From positions 1-11,807 of the forward strand of contig CANHWS010000086.1 in the NCBI GenBank assembly GCA_947464365.1: a stretch of DNA of 11,807 nt, written 5' to 3'. This DNA comes from Cytophagaceae bacterium (lineage in GTDB: Bacteria > Bacteroidota > Bacteroidia > Cytophagales > Flexibacteraceae). Shown piece after piece: positions 1 to 6,321 of this stretch (position 1 is its first letter; every line of letters starts with the position of its first letter). The notes beneath the pieces were generated by a model that saw only the letters and a program-made list of their open reading frames with translations, ran no database searches and was not told the DNA's origin. The position numbers and the translations under genes are program-made.

Positions 1-2
1 AG

Positions 3-1097
3 TCCTGCTTTGAGCGTCAGCCAAAGACTGATAGCCTTGGCCTGACTCTACCTAGCCTCAACTTATCAGACTCAGCAATCAGGTATAGCAGTTTCACCGC
101 AGTCAACTCACTCAAGACGGCCAGTGCGATCGACTACCACTTTAGCCCCATCAGTAGATATCAGGACACCATCTTGGTGCAGTTTGATGCCATCTGGGAT
201 CAACAGGTCACGATCGGCGAAGGTGGCAGGATCGTCGTAGCCCTGATGCACAGCCTTCGGCAACAGCCTTATGTGCAAGGTCTGCTGGACTCCGTTACGC
301 AGGCTGCCCCCTTTGGCCGCCCAGCCTACAACTTCCGGATGCTAAATAAACGCCCCAACACCAACCGTGGAGGGCTCTATATGTTTTATGGTGGCGGCCA
401 AAGCAGCAATGGTGAGGTCGAAAAATATAGCGGCGGCGGCAACTCATGGTGGCTGCCGGGCTTCATCGCCCAACCAGGCGGAACGTCACCCGGTACTGGA
501 GGAGACTTTCCCGTCGGCCCAACTGTGACCAACTATGCCCCACTAGCTAGCATCCGCCAATGGAAAAGGGTCACGATGCGTGTTGCGCCTGAGATGATCG
601 AGATGTGGCAACGCAACACTGCCGACTCAGCCTTGCCAGGTTATGGATCCTCCATTGCGGTTATGGCCATCCCGCGGGTGGACCTAGGCACTAGCCATGT
701 ACTCAATAGGCTCAACAGTGTCCATGGCACCAACGTCAGTGCCGCCCCCATCATGTACAACTGGTTCCCGACCGTTAGTGGCGTTCGGCTTTATTATCGT
801 GCCAACCAAAATGCCTTCATTGCCAACTTCAAGGTCCTTGGCACAACCCATACCACCAACCTTAGCACCAGCAAGTCACCAAGGCTTCAGCTCAACCTGT
901 TCCCTAATCCTGCATCAGACCTCCTGATGGCCAACCCAGACCTCGACGGCACCAAGGCCGTAGTGACCAATACCACTGGGCAGGTCTTGTGGCAAGGGGA
1001 GCTCAGCCAGTCAGGCATCATGGTCAGCAGCTGGCCTGCAGGACTGTATCAGGTCAAGACGCTTAATGGGCACCGTGCCACCTTTGTCAAACAATAG
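3..1097 (+). CDS. T9SS-secreted protein, C-terminal part (5' end outside window)
   Basis: The frame is open from the left edge to the TAG at 1095-1097, so this is the last 364 or so residues of a larger protein; the first possible start inside the window (TTG at 174) is not needed. The last 70 residues (about 888-1094) form a type A T9SS C-terminal sorting domain: an LFPNPASD motif, a short beta-rich stretch, and a closing run ending in AGLYQVKTLNGHRATFVKQ. In the family this domain takes the protein through the outer membrane by the type IX secretion system and is then removed, leaving the cargo on the surface or released. The part before it is rich in Gly, Asn, Trp and Tyr (for example a Gly-rich stretch near 385-500) and looks like an extracellular beta-rich domain, but I do not recognise the fold. 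The sorting domain is clear; the function of the cargo is unknown. Confidence 0.85.
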   Translation, partial: SCFERQPKTDSLGLTLPSLNLSDSAIRYSSFTAVNSLKTASAIDYHFSPISRYQDTILVQFDAIWDQQVTIGEGGRIVVALMHSLRQQPYVQGLLDSVTQAAPFGRPAYNFRMLNKRPNTNRGGLYMFYGGGQSSNGEVEKYSGGGNSWWLPGFIAQPGGTSPGTGGDFPVGPTVTNYAPLASIRQWKRVTMRVAPEMIEMWQRNTADSALPGYGSSIAVMAIPRVDLGTSHVLNRLNSVHGTNVSAAPIMYNWFPTVSGVRLYYRANQNAFIANFKVLGTTHTTNLSTSKSPRLQLNLFPNPASDLLMANPDLDGTKAVVTNTTGQVLWQGELSQSGIMVSSWPAGLYQVKTLNGHRATFVKQ

Positions 1098-1149
1098 ATG
1101 ACTAACTGCTAGGTTTAGCAGGCGATCCCACCCTGATCTTATTCATACC

Positions 1150-1183
1150 AAAGGCCCAATGATCTTGCATCTTGGGCCTTTTT
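1150..1183 (+). terminator. Rho-independent terminator of the left T9SS gene
   Basis: A perfect 10-bp stem (AAAGGCCCAA at 1150-1159 with TTGGGCCTTT at 1172-1181) encloses a 12-base loop with an inner GAT/ATC pairing, followed by a T-run on the plus strand. It lies 53 bases after the stop codon of the secreted protein gene. Confidence 0.85.
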
Positions 1184-1224
1184 CATGGATCGAGGTAGGA
1201 TACTAAAGCAACTGGGTAAACACA

Positions 1225-1255
1225 CAAAAAGCACCTACAAACAAATGTAGGTGCT
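1225..1255 (-). terminator. Rho-independent terminator of rpmH
   Basis: AGCACCTACA at 1230-1239 pairs perfectly with TGTAGGTGCT at 1246-1255 around a 6-base loop. Read on the minus strand, the stem is followed by a run of T (the A-run at 1225-1229). It lies 37 bases beyond the stop codon of rpmH, so it ends that transcript and also insulates it from the converging gene on the left. Confidence 0.85.
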
Positions 1256-1291
1256 CATGTTATGTCAGTAGGTAGGGATAGACCCTAGGGA

Positions 1292-1453
1292 CTAGTTACC
1301 TTTATGGGTAGGCTCGTCAGATACCGTCAGTTTATGGCGGCCTTTGGCACGGCGTGCAGCAAGTACGCGACGACCGTTGGCAGTTGCCATACGGCTACGG
1401 AAACCATGTTTGTTACGACGTTTGCGCTGTGAAGGTTGAAAGGTTCTTTTCAT
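1292..1453 (-). CDS. rpmH: 50S ribosomal protein L34
   Basis: A 53-residue, very basic protein beginning MKRTFQPSQRKRRNKHGFRS, with the L34 signature RMATANGRRVLAARRAKGR in the middle and a tail ending THKGN. L34 is a small protein of the large ribosomal subunit that binds 23S rRNA. The first 44 or so residues match the universal family; the C-terminal extension of about ten residues (SDEPTHKGN) resembles the extra tail often seen in Bacteroidota. The start is the ATG at 1451-1453, the canonical L34 start; no Shine-Dalgarno sequence precedes it. Unlike in many bacteria, the next gene upstream is not rnpA or dnaA: a non-coding stretch and the divergent atpD follow. A candidate promoter lies at 1570-1602 and a strong terminator at 1225-1255, so it is probably transcribed alone. 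Confidence 0.97.
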   Translation of the reverse strand: MKRTFQPSQRKRRNKHGFRSRMATANGRRVLAARRAKGRHKLTVSDEPTHKGN

Positions 1454-1545
1454 GGCTTATCAACGAGGCTTACTAGTGAGATGAGCTATGCCTCATTCGC
1501 TAGGCTAGCACGACGTATCACTACGGTGGTGGTAAATGAGAATCC

Positions 1546-1562
1546 GTTAGCTTTTTGCTAAC
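1546..1562 (-). repeat. Hairpin at the predicted 5' end of the rpmH leader
   Basis: A perfect 6-bp inverted repeat (GTTAGC / GCTAAC) with a 5-base loop. It lies immediately after the place where transcription from the putative rpmH promoter (1570-1602) should begin, so the rpmH mRNA would start with this stem-loop. The repeat is directly visible; its role as a stabilising or regulatory 5' structure is inference. Confidence 0.4.
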
Positions 1563-1569
1563 AGGGCTG

Positions 1570-1602
1570 CAAATGTAGTGCTTTATCTGACAACTAAACA
1601 AG
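1570..1602 (-). promoter_or_regulatory. Putative Bacteroidota-type promoter of rpmH
   Basis: On the minus strand the -7 element is TACATTTG (plus-strand 1570-1577), a full match to TAnnTTTG. A CTTG (plus-strand CAAG at 1599-1602) lies 21 bases upstream as a near match to the TTTG -33 element; the usual spacing is about 19. Initiation near 1564 would give rpmH a leader of about 110 bases. Confidence 0.5.
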
Positions 1603-1666
1603 TAGGGCTAATATTTTGGCAGAAAAATGCGTCCATACCCTCCAAACCCAGCCTATTAGTACCATG

Positions 1667-1702
1667 CCTACCTAAATTCAGAGCCTTGCCGATTTAGGTA
1701 GG
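1667..1702. repeat. 11-bp inverted repeat in the rpmH-atpD gap
   Basis: CCTACCTAAAT at 1667-1677 pairs perfectly with ATTTAGGTAGG at 1692-1702 around a 14-base loop. No T-run follows on either strand, so it is not a typical terminator. A second, smaller repeat (TGGTCAA/TTGACCA, 1723-1741) lies just to the right. Its function is unknown; it could be a protein-binding site or part of an RNA structure. Confidence 0.5.
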
Positions 1703-1913
1703 TAAACCTTGAAGCAAAATCTTGGTCAAAATGATTGACCAGAGTGACAGGCCATAATTGTAGTGCCATACCGCAAACCACTCCAAAACTCCAGATTAGG
1801 GCATTGGCCAGATTAAACCTCAAAAATTTGGCCCAAACCCCAATTAGCCATATCTGACCAATCAAATTAGACAAAACTGCCACAGAAAGGCTAATAGGAG
1901 GGATCGGAAACAT
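1668..1913 (-). CDS. Doubtful small hydrophobic protein with two membrane segments
   Basis: An 81-codon ATG-to-TAG frame in an otherwise empty intergenic stretch, so it is not the shadow of another gene. The product starts MFPIPPISLSVAVLSNLIGQ and has two hydrophobic stretches (about residues 7-31 and 38-60), a hydrophilic tail (HFDQDFASRFTYLNRQGSEF) and few charges elsewhere. That would fit a small two-helix inner-membrane protein with a polar tail. Against it: I recognise no family, no promoter or terminator frames it well, and a hairpin covers its last codons and stop. A random AT-leaning stretch can also give hydrophobic residues. It does not resemble AtpI or AtpZ closely enough to suggest an ATP-synthase accessory role. 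Confidence 0.25.
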   Translation of the reverse strand: MFPIPPISLSVAVLSNLIGQIWLIGVWAKFLRFNLANALIWSFGVVCGMALQLWPVTLVNHFDQDFASRFTYLNRQGSEFR

Positions 1914-1991
1914 AGGATTAAGTAGTCCATTCCCTGAGTTACTGCCCAGACTTTAGCGGACCAATATCCTGACATCTAAGTAGATCGATGC

Positions 1992-2022
1992 TTTTATGTC
2001 CGCCGATTGTGTGCTAGCTTTG
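1992..2022 (+). promoter_or_regulatory. Putative Bacteroidota-type promoter of atpD-atpC
   Basis: TAGCTTTG at 2015-2022 matches the TAnnTTTG -7 element fully, and TTTT at 1992-1995 matches three of four bases of the TTTG -33 element at exactly the canonical 19-base spacing. Transcription would begin near 2028, giving atpD a leader of about 50 bases without a Shine-Dalgarno sequence (an A-rich stretch precedes the ATG). Confidence 0.65.
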
Positions 2023-2079
2023 CACCCGTTTTCAAGTAGGTGCGCCCCCGCTCCATAACATATACAGAACAAACACCGA

Positions 2080-3600
2080 ATGGCAAACATCGGCAAAATA
2101 ACCCAAGTGATCGGTCCGGTAGTGGACGTCAGTTTTGAGGATAGTGCAAGTGGCAAACTTCCTAACATCCTGGACGCTCTCGAAGTGGACCGTGGTAATG
2201 GCCAAAAGCTGATTCTGGAAGTCCAGCAACACCTAGGCGAAATGCGTGTCCGTACCATCTCGATGGATGCAACCGAAGGTTTGCTCCGTGGTATGATCGC
2301 GACCGACCTCGGCACCCCGATCAAAATGCCAACTGGCGAGGATGTCAAAGGACGCCTATTCAACGTCATCGGTGAGGCCATTGACGGCATCCCACAACCC
2401 AAAAACCCAACCGGAGGCACCTCTATCCACCGCAACGCTCCTCGTTTTGACGAGCTCAGCACCAGCTCTGAGGTCCTTTTCACCGGTATCAAAGTCATTG
2501 ACTTGCTCGAGCCCTACCTAAAAGGTGGTAAAATCGGTTTGTTCGGTGGTGCTGGTGTCGGCAAAACCGTTTTGATCCAGGAGCTCATCAACAACATCGC
2601 TAAGGCCTATTCTGGTCTATCTGTGTTTGCTGGTGTTGGCGAGCGTACCCGCGAGGGTAATGACCTCCTCCGCGAGATGATCGAAAGCGGCGTTATCAAG
2701 TATGGTGACGAGTTCCTTCACTCAATGGAAAAAGGCGAGTGGGACCTATCCTTGGTTGACATGGCAGCCCTAGAGCAAAGCCAAGCCACCCTTGTGTTCG
2801 GTCAGATGAACGAACCTCCAGGTGCTCGTGCTCGTGTGGCCCTTTCTGGTCTTTCTATCGCTGAGTACTTCCGTGATGGTGATGGCCAAGGCAAAGGACG
2901 CGACATCCTGTTCTTTATTGACAACATCTTCCGCTTTACCCAAGCAGGATCTGAAGTATCGGCTCTTTTGGGACGCATGCCGTCTGCCGTAGGTTATCAG
3001 CCTACCCTCGCAACCGAAATGGGTGCGATGCAAGAGCGTATTACCTCGACCAAACGTGGTTCAATCACATCTGTACAGGCCGTTTACGTCCCTGCTGATG
3101 ACTTGACTGACCCGGCTCCAGCAACAACATTTGCTCACCTTGATGCCACAACAGTACTCAACCGTAAGATCTCCGAGCTTGGTATCTACCCAGCTGTTGA
3201 TCCGCTTGACTCTACTAGCCGCATCCTGAACGCTGAGGTCCTTGGCCATGAGCATTATGACTGCGCCCAACGCGTCAAAAACATCCTTCAGCGCTACAAA
3301 GAGCTGCAAGACATCATCGCCATCTTGGGTATGGACGAGCTTAGCGAAGAGGACAAACTAGTCGTTAACCGCGCCCGTCGTGTACAACGTTTCTTGTCTC
3401 AGCCATTCCACGTGGCCGAGCAGTTCACCGGTATCCCAGGTACCTTGGTTGACATCAAAGAAACCATCAAAGGATTCAACATGATCATGGATGGTGAGAT
3501 GGATCACCTGCCAGAGATGGCCTTTAACTTGGTTGGTGGCATCGAAGATGCTATTGCCAAAGGCGAGAAAATGATGGCAGACGCCAAAGCAGCCTCCTAA
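2080..3600 (+). CDS. atpD: F1F0 ATP synthase subunit beta
   Basis: A full-length 506-residue catalytic beta subunit of the F1 sector, which makes or hydrolyses ATP on the cytoplasmic face of the inner membrane. An N-terminal beta-barrel (MANIGKITQVIGPVVDVSFE) is followed by the nucleotide-binding domain. The Walker A motif GGAGVGKT is at 156-163, the catalytic glutamate of GERTREGNDL at 188, the Walker B stretch LFFIDNIFRF with Asp281 at 277-286, and the VGYQPTLATEMG loop follows. The C-terminal helical domain keeps an unaltered DELSEED motif at 419-425, the contact to the gamma shaft. All key residues are present. The ATG at 2080 matches the family start, and a promoter lies about 60 bases upstream. 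Genes for the alpha, gamma, delta and F0 subunits are absent, which fits Bacteroidota, where atpD-atpC often stand apart from the rest. The 201-base gap to atpC is unusually long. Confidence 0.98.
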   Translation: MANIGKITQVIGPVVDVSFEDSASGKLPNILDALEVDRGNGQKLILEVQQHLGEMRVRTISMDATEGLLRGMIATDLGTPIKMPTGEDVKGRLFNVIGEAIDGIPQPKNPTGGTSIHRNAPRFDELSTSSEVLFTGIKVIDLLEPYLKGGKIGLFGGAGVGKTVLIQELINNIAKAYSGLSVFAGVGERTREGNDLLREMIESGVIKYGDEFLHSMEKGEWDLSLVDMAALEQSQATLVFGQMNEPPGARARVALSGLSIAEYFRDGDGQGKGRDILFFIDNIFRFTQAGSEVSALLGRMPSAVGYQPTLATEMGAMQERITSTKRGSITSVQAVYVPADDLTDPAPATTFAHLDATTVLNRKISELGIYPAVDPLDSTSRILNAEVLGHEHYDCAQRVKNILQRYKELQDIIAILGMDELSEEDKLVVNRARRVQRFLSQPFHVAEQFTGIPGTLVDIKETIKGFNMIMDGEMDHLPEMAFNLVGGIEDAIAKGEKMMADAKAAS

Positions 3601-3622
3601 GGCTAAACCCAGACCACCAGAC

Positions 3623-3680
3623 CAAAGGGGCTACCCGAGTTGTCACAGGCATCTGTCGTAACCGCTCGTGAGCCCCTTTG
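3623..3680 (+). other. Large structured inverted repeat between atpD and atpC
   Basis: A perfect 10-bp outer stem (CAAAGGGGCT at 3623-3632 with AGCCCCTTTG at 3671-3680) starts 23 bases after the atpD stop. The 38-base interior can fold further: CGAG 3636-3639 with CTCG 3665-3668, and ACAG 3645-3648 with CTGT 3653-3656 around a GCAT loop. Only a weak T-run (TTTGTT) follows. It could be a leaky terminator or attenuator that lowers epsilon relative to beta, an mRNA-processing or stability element, or a small structured RNA. The pairing is visible; the role is inference. Confidence 0.6.
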
Positions 3681-3801
3681 TTCGTACATTTAATTCGGCT
3701 TTGATACCATCGGACGCTCTTCGCCCTTGCGAAACAGACTCCGAAACCAATGCCACCATTGTTATGGCCTACCAATTGGCCCCTACATCCAGTACAAGAC
3801 A

Positions 3802-4047
3802 ATGACTCTAGACATCATCACGCCAGACAAACGCATCTACCAAGGACCAGCCACCGCTGTATTTTTCCCTGGTGTTGACGGTAGCTTCGAGGTCCTGGAC
3901 CACCACGCTGCCATGGTTAGCGCCCTGACCAGCGGTGACCTTAGGGTCACGACCCCAACTGAAACCATCGATTTCCAGATCGATGGTGGTGTTGTCGAGA
4001 TCGTTGACAACAAAGTCACCGTACTGGCAGAGGGTGTAAGCCTCTAG
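3802..4047 (+). CDS. atpC: F1F0 ATP synthase subunit epsilon, short form
   Basis: An 81-residue protein starting MTLDIITPDKRIYQGPATAV and ending VTVLAEGVSL. It corresponds to the N-terminal beta-sandwich of the epsilon subunit, which couples the central stalk of F1 to the c-ring; the motifs FPGVDGSFEVLDHHAAMVSAL and IDGGVVEIVDNKVTVLAE are typical. The C-terminal helical hairpin of the 130-140 residue enterobacterial form, which brakes ATP hydrolysis, is absent. Short epsilon subunits also occur in other Bacteroidota, so this is probably native and not a truncation. The frame is open upstream to a TTG at 3727, but those 25 residues are not epsilon-like; the ATG at 3802 gives the conserved N-terminus. 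It lies 201 bases after atpD, behind the structured repeat at 3623-3680, and is probably still co-transcribed with it since I found no convincing promoter of its own. Confidence 0.95.
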   Translation: MTLDIITPDKRIYQGPATAVFFPGVDGSFEVLDHHAAMVSALTSGDLRVTTPTETIDFQIDGGVVEIVDNKVTVLAEGVSL

Positions 4048-4072
4048 CAGATCCAAAACCACATTTGCAGGT

Positions 4073-4100
4073 CAGAAAGCGTACTTTAGGTTGCTTTTTG
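4073..4100 (+). terminator. Weak terminator after atpC
   Basis: CAGAAAGC at 4073-4080 can pair with GCTTTTTG at 4093-4100 (one G-U pair) around a 12-base loop, with the T-run forming part of the stem. It stands 26 bases after the atpC stop and upstream of the gldJ promoter, where an end of transcript would be expected. The stem is short and AT-rich. Confidence 0.4.
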
Positions 4101-4155
4101 CCAAACGATTGGGCGTCAAAAACAGGTAGTTCAAAACATTTTTTTGAAAACTTGC

Positions 4156-4186
4156 CTTGCCTGACGTGCTTTCGTCTTTATTTTTG
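4156..4186 (+). promoter_or_regulatory. Putative Bacteroidota-type promoter of gldJ
   Basis: TATTTTTG at 4179-4186 is a full match to the TAnnTTTG -7 element. CTTG at 4156-4159 matches three of four bases of the -33 TTTG at exactly 19 bases spacing. Transcription would begin near 4192, leaving about 28 bases of leader. This also supports the ATG at 4220 as the start, because an in-frame start at 4157 would lie inside the promoter. Confidence 0.7.
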
Positions 4187-4219
4187 CTTTACTTTGGCAA
4201 GTATTACAATAAACAGGGT

Positions 4220-5500
4220 ATGAAAAGTAATCGTTTTATCAAGGCGCTAACGCTGGGGCTTATGGCCTCAACAGCAATGCTGTACAGCTGCAGCAAGCCT
4301 TTCCCAACTAGCGTTGCTCCAGGCAAAGCCAGCACGACAACAAACTTGGAGTACTCCAAGGACGAAAATGCAGGCGTTTTTGTGGTCAAAGACTACAAAG
4401 GACAGCCTGTTGCTCCAGGTGGTCGTCAAGGTATGATCTTCATCCAGGGCGGCCGTACCGTTCTTGGGTCGCAAGAGCAAGACGTTATGTACTCACGTGA
4501 CAACGTCGAGCGTACCGTAACCATCCAGTCTTTCTACATGGATGAGACCGAAGTTGCCAACATCCACTGGTTGGAGTACATCTTCTATCTCAAGACTGAC
4601 TCAGCTACCAACCCTACACTGGCCGCCAACGCAATGCCTGATACAACTGTATGGGTAAAGCAACTAGCCTACAACGATCCTTATCGTGATCATTACTTCC
4701 GCTATCCTGGTTTCCGCTACTATCCAGTAGTTGGTGTTAGCTGGGATCAAGCTAATGACTATTGCCGCTGGCGTTCTGCCAAGGTTAACTGGGAGCTAGC
4801 AGCTAAGTCCGGTATCGACGCAGCAAGCCAAGGTATCCCTGCAGGTGGCCGCATCCCACTCGAGAGTGGCGTGGTTGTACCTGATTACCGTCTGCCATCT
4901 GAGGCAGAGTGGGAGTACGCTGCTCAGGCCCTTATCGGTCAGCAATACAACGACGAAAACCAGAACAACAAACGTCTATACCCTTGGGATGGCCACTCGC
5001 TGCGCAATCCGTTCGGCAACCAGATGGGCGAGTTCTTGTGTAACTTCAAACGTGGACGTGGTGACTATGCTGGTATCGCTGGCAAACTCAATGACGGCGC
5101 CATGATCACCGCTCAGGTTTACGAATACCCACCTAATGACTACGGCCTTTACAACATGGCTGGTAACGTCAACGAATGGGTACTAGACGTTTATCGTCCT
5201 AAGTCATTCCAAGATTTCGAAGACTTGAACCCAGTTCGTCGTAACACCTATGGTGATGAGAAGAAGCAGTATCAGGATGACAACTCACTGATAGGCCAGT
5301 TCACTAACAAAGACAGTGACGCAAACTACAACATGGCAACCAACGCCATCAACCGTCACCCACGTGTTTTCAAAGGTGGATCTTGGGCAGATGTAGCATA
5401 CTGGTGTTCACCAGGTACCCGCCGCTTCTGGGCACAGGATAGCTCTAGCAGCACCATTGGTTTCCGTTGCGCCATGATCCAAGCTGGTCGTAACTACTAG
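4220..5500 (+). CDS. gldJ: Gliding motility / T9SS lipoprotein GldJ
   Basis: A 426-residue lipoprotein. Residues 1-24 are a lipoprotein signal peptide with a basic start, a hydrophobic core and the lipobox LYSC (Cys24 would be lipidated). Residues 71-418 form a formylglycine-generating-enzyme (SUMF1) type domain: GMIFIQGG at 71-78, FYMDETEVAN at 105-114, VVGVSWDQANDYCRW near 175-184, LPSEAEWEYAA, GNVNEWV, FKGGSW and the closing GFRC. The combination of QDVMYSRDN, SFYMDETEV and the VWVKQLAYNDPY stretch resembles GldJ of flavobacteria more than its paralogue GldK. GldJ is an outer-membrane lipoprotein needed for gliding and for stability of other Gld/T9SS parts; no enzymatic activity is known for it. 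It is clearly shorter than the roughly 560-residue Flavobacterium protein. The frame is open 21 codons further upstream, but only the ATG at 4220 places the signal peptide correctly. It has its own promoter and terminator; gldK-N are not next to it. GldK is the alternative name. Confidence 0.88.
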   Translation: MKSNRFIKALTLGLMASTAMLYSCSKPFPTSVAPGKASTTTNLEYSKDENAGVFVVKDYKGQPVAPGGRQGMIFIQGGRTVLGSQEQDVMYSRDNVERTVTIQSFYMDETEVANIHWLEYIFYLKTDSATNPTLAANAMPDTTVWVKQLAYNDPYRDHYFRYPGFRYYPVVGVSWDQANDYCRWRSAKVNWELAAKSGIDAASQGIPAGGRIPLESGVVVPDYRLPSEAEWEYAAQALIGQQYNDENQNNKRLYPWDGHSLRNPFGNQMGEFLCNFKRGRGDYAGIAGKLNDGAMITAQVYEYPPNDYGLYNMAGNVNEWVLDVYRPKSFQDFEDLNPVRRNTYGDEKKQYQDDNSLIGQFTNKDSDANYNMATNAINRHPRVFKGGSWADVAYWCSPGTRRFWAQDSSSSTIGFRCAMIQAGRNY

Positions 5501-5527
5501 ACTCTAGCTACAAACCGTAATAATATC

Positions 5528-5561
5528 AAAAGGCAAGTTCAGCGATGGACTTGCCTTTTTG
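5528..5561 (+). terminator. Rho-independent terminator of gldJ
   Basis: A perfect 11-bp stem (AAAAGGCAAGT at 5528-5538 with ACTTGCCTTTT at 5549-5559) closes a 10-base loop in which two further pairs can form, followed by T and GTTG. It starts 28 bases after the gldJ stop. Confidence 0.9.
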
Positions 5562-5757
5562 TTGTACTACTGCTTTGATGAACAAGGCTGAAGGGATCGG
5601 CTATTTAGTGGCAATGCGTCCCTTACAAGACAGGTCTAATCTCCATGCATCTGTTAGCTATACCTGGGTTAGAAACATGACAACAAGACCATGACTGACA
5701 AACATCTGGCTACTACCAACTGCCGTTAAACCAAAATAATCTGATAGTTCAGGATCA

Positions 5758-6258
5758 TCAGGATTGCCCATAAGCCTCCAACACCTTCTTGATCAAGGCC
5801 GAGGTTGAATAACCTGGCACAAGTGGCACTGTCAGCACGCTGCCTCCATTGGCCAATACCTCCTGCGCTCCCACGATGTTCTCGATTGTATAGTCATCCC
5901 CCTTTGTCAAGACATCAGGTTTTAGGGCTGTGATGATTGCAAGTGGTGTTGGCTCGTCAAACAAAGTCACGGCATCCACGCATCCTAGTGCTGATATAAC
6001 ATGTAAGCGACCATCCTCGTCAGCAACGGGCCGTTTGGGTCCCTTTAGGCGCCGTACCGAGGCATCAGTGTTCAGGGCCACGACTAGCTTATCTGCTAGG
6101 GCCCGAGTTCCTTCTAGATAGTCTGTATGGCCTCGGTGGACAAGATCGAAACAACCATTAGTAAAGGCCACCTTAAGGCCAGCCGCCTGCCAGTCCGCAA
6201 CTTGTGCAGCCAAGGAGGCCCAGTTATCGGTCTGATCGTAAATTTTTTGGGTTGCCAT
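5758..6258 (-). CDS. rfaE2: D-glycero-beta-D-manno-heptose 1-phosphate adenylyltransferase
   Basis: A 166-residue nucleotidyltransferase that transfers AMP from ATP to heptose 1-phosphate, giving ADP-heptose for the LPS inner core; it acts in the cytoplasm. FTNGCFDLVHRGH at 32-44 holds the HxGH nucleotide-binding motif (HRGH, 41-44) of the cytidylyltransferase superfamily; LKGPKRPV at 71-78, the TKGDDYTIENIVGA stretch and the closing VPGYSTSALIKKV are typical of the RfaE2/HldE C-terminal domain. Only this domain is present, so the kinase (RfaE1/HldA) must be a separate gene, not in this window. The start is the ATG at 6256-6258; no Shine-Dalgarno sequence is seen. The upstream neighbour on the same strand (6367-7122) lies 108 bases away, with a terminator-like hairpin in the gap. 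No clear promoter fits between the hairpin and the start. Confidence 0.93.
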   Translation of the reverse strand: MATQKIYDQTDNWASLAAQVADWQAAGLKVAFTNGCFDLVHRGHTDYLEGTRALADKLVVALNTDASVRRLKGPKRPVADEDGRLHVISALGCVDAVTLFDEPTPLAIITALKPDVLTKGDDYTIENIVGAQEVLANGGSVLTVPLVPGYSTSALIKKVLEAYGQS

Positions 6259-6283
6259 AGTAACCAGAGGAGAGCGAAAACAG

Positions 6284-6321
6284 AAAATGCCACCTCAAAA
6301 CTAAGGTTTTTGCGGTGGCAT
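6284..6321 (-). terminator. Terminator-like hairpin between the secreted-protein gene and rfaE2
   Basis: ATGCCACC at 6287-6294 pairs with GGTGGCAT at 6314-6321, and inside this AAAAC 6297-6301 pairs with GTTTT 6306-6310 around a TAAG loop. On the minus strand the stem is followed by TTTTCTGTTTT. It can end transcription of the 6367-7122 gene, but its left edge is only 25 bases from the rfaE2 start, so it may act as an attenuator if rfaE2 relies on read-through. Confidence 0.7.

Larger units (their letters stand above)
1454..2079. other. 626-base intergenic region between divergent rpmH and atpD
   Basis: It holds the leader and promoter of rpmH, a doubtful minus-strand ORF (1668-1913), several inverted repeats (1546-1562, 1667-1702, 1723-1741) and the atpD promoter (1992-2022). 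I looked for DnaA boxes because rpmH often lies near oriC, and found none. No tRNA-like sequence is visible. Confidence 0.6.

Noticed and set aside
1454..2079. Possible replication origin next to rpmH
   Set aside because: No DnaA-box cluster (TTATNCACA or its complement), no dnaA, rnpA or dnaN nearby; rpmH alone is not evidence of an origin.
3677..3703. Separate promoter for atpC from TTTG at 3677 and TTTG at 3700
   Set aside because: The bases before the second TTTG are CGGC, so the TA of the -7 element is missing; also, the first TTTG is part of the hairpin stem.
3727..3801. Upstream TTG start for atpC giving 25 extra residues
   Set aside because: The extra residues (with Cys, His and Arg) are unlike any epsilon N-terminus; MTLDIITPDK at 3802 is the canonical start.
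4157..4219. 21-codon N-terminal extension of gldJ
   Set aside because: It overlaps the promoter and would bury the lipoprotein signal peptide.
5736..5757. Terminator after rfaE2 (CTGA/TCAG hairpin followed by ATTATTTT on the minus strand)
   Set aside because: Only four base pairs in the stem; too weak to call.
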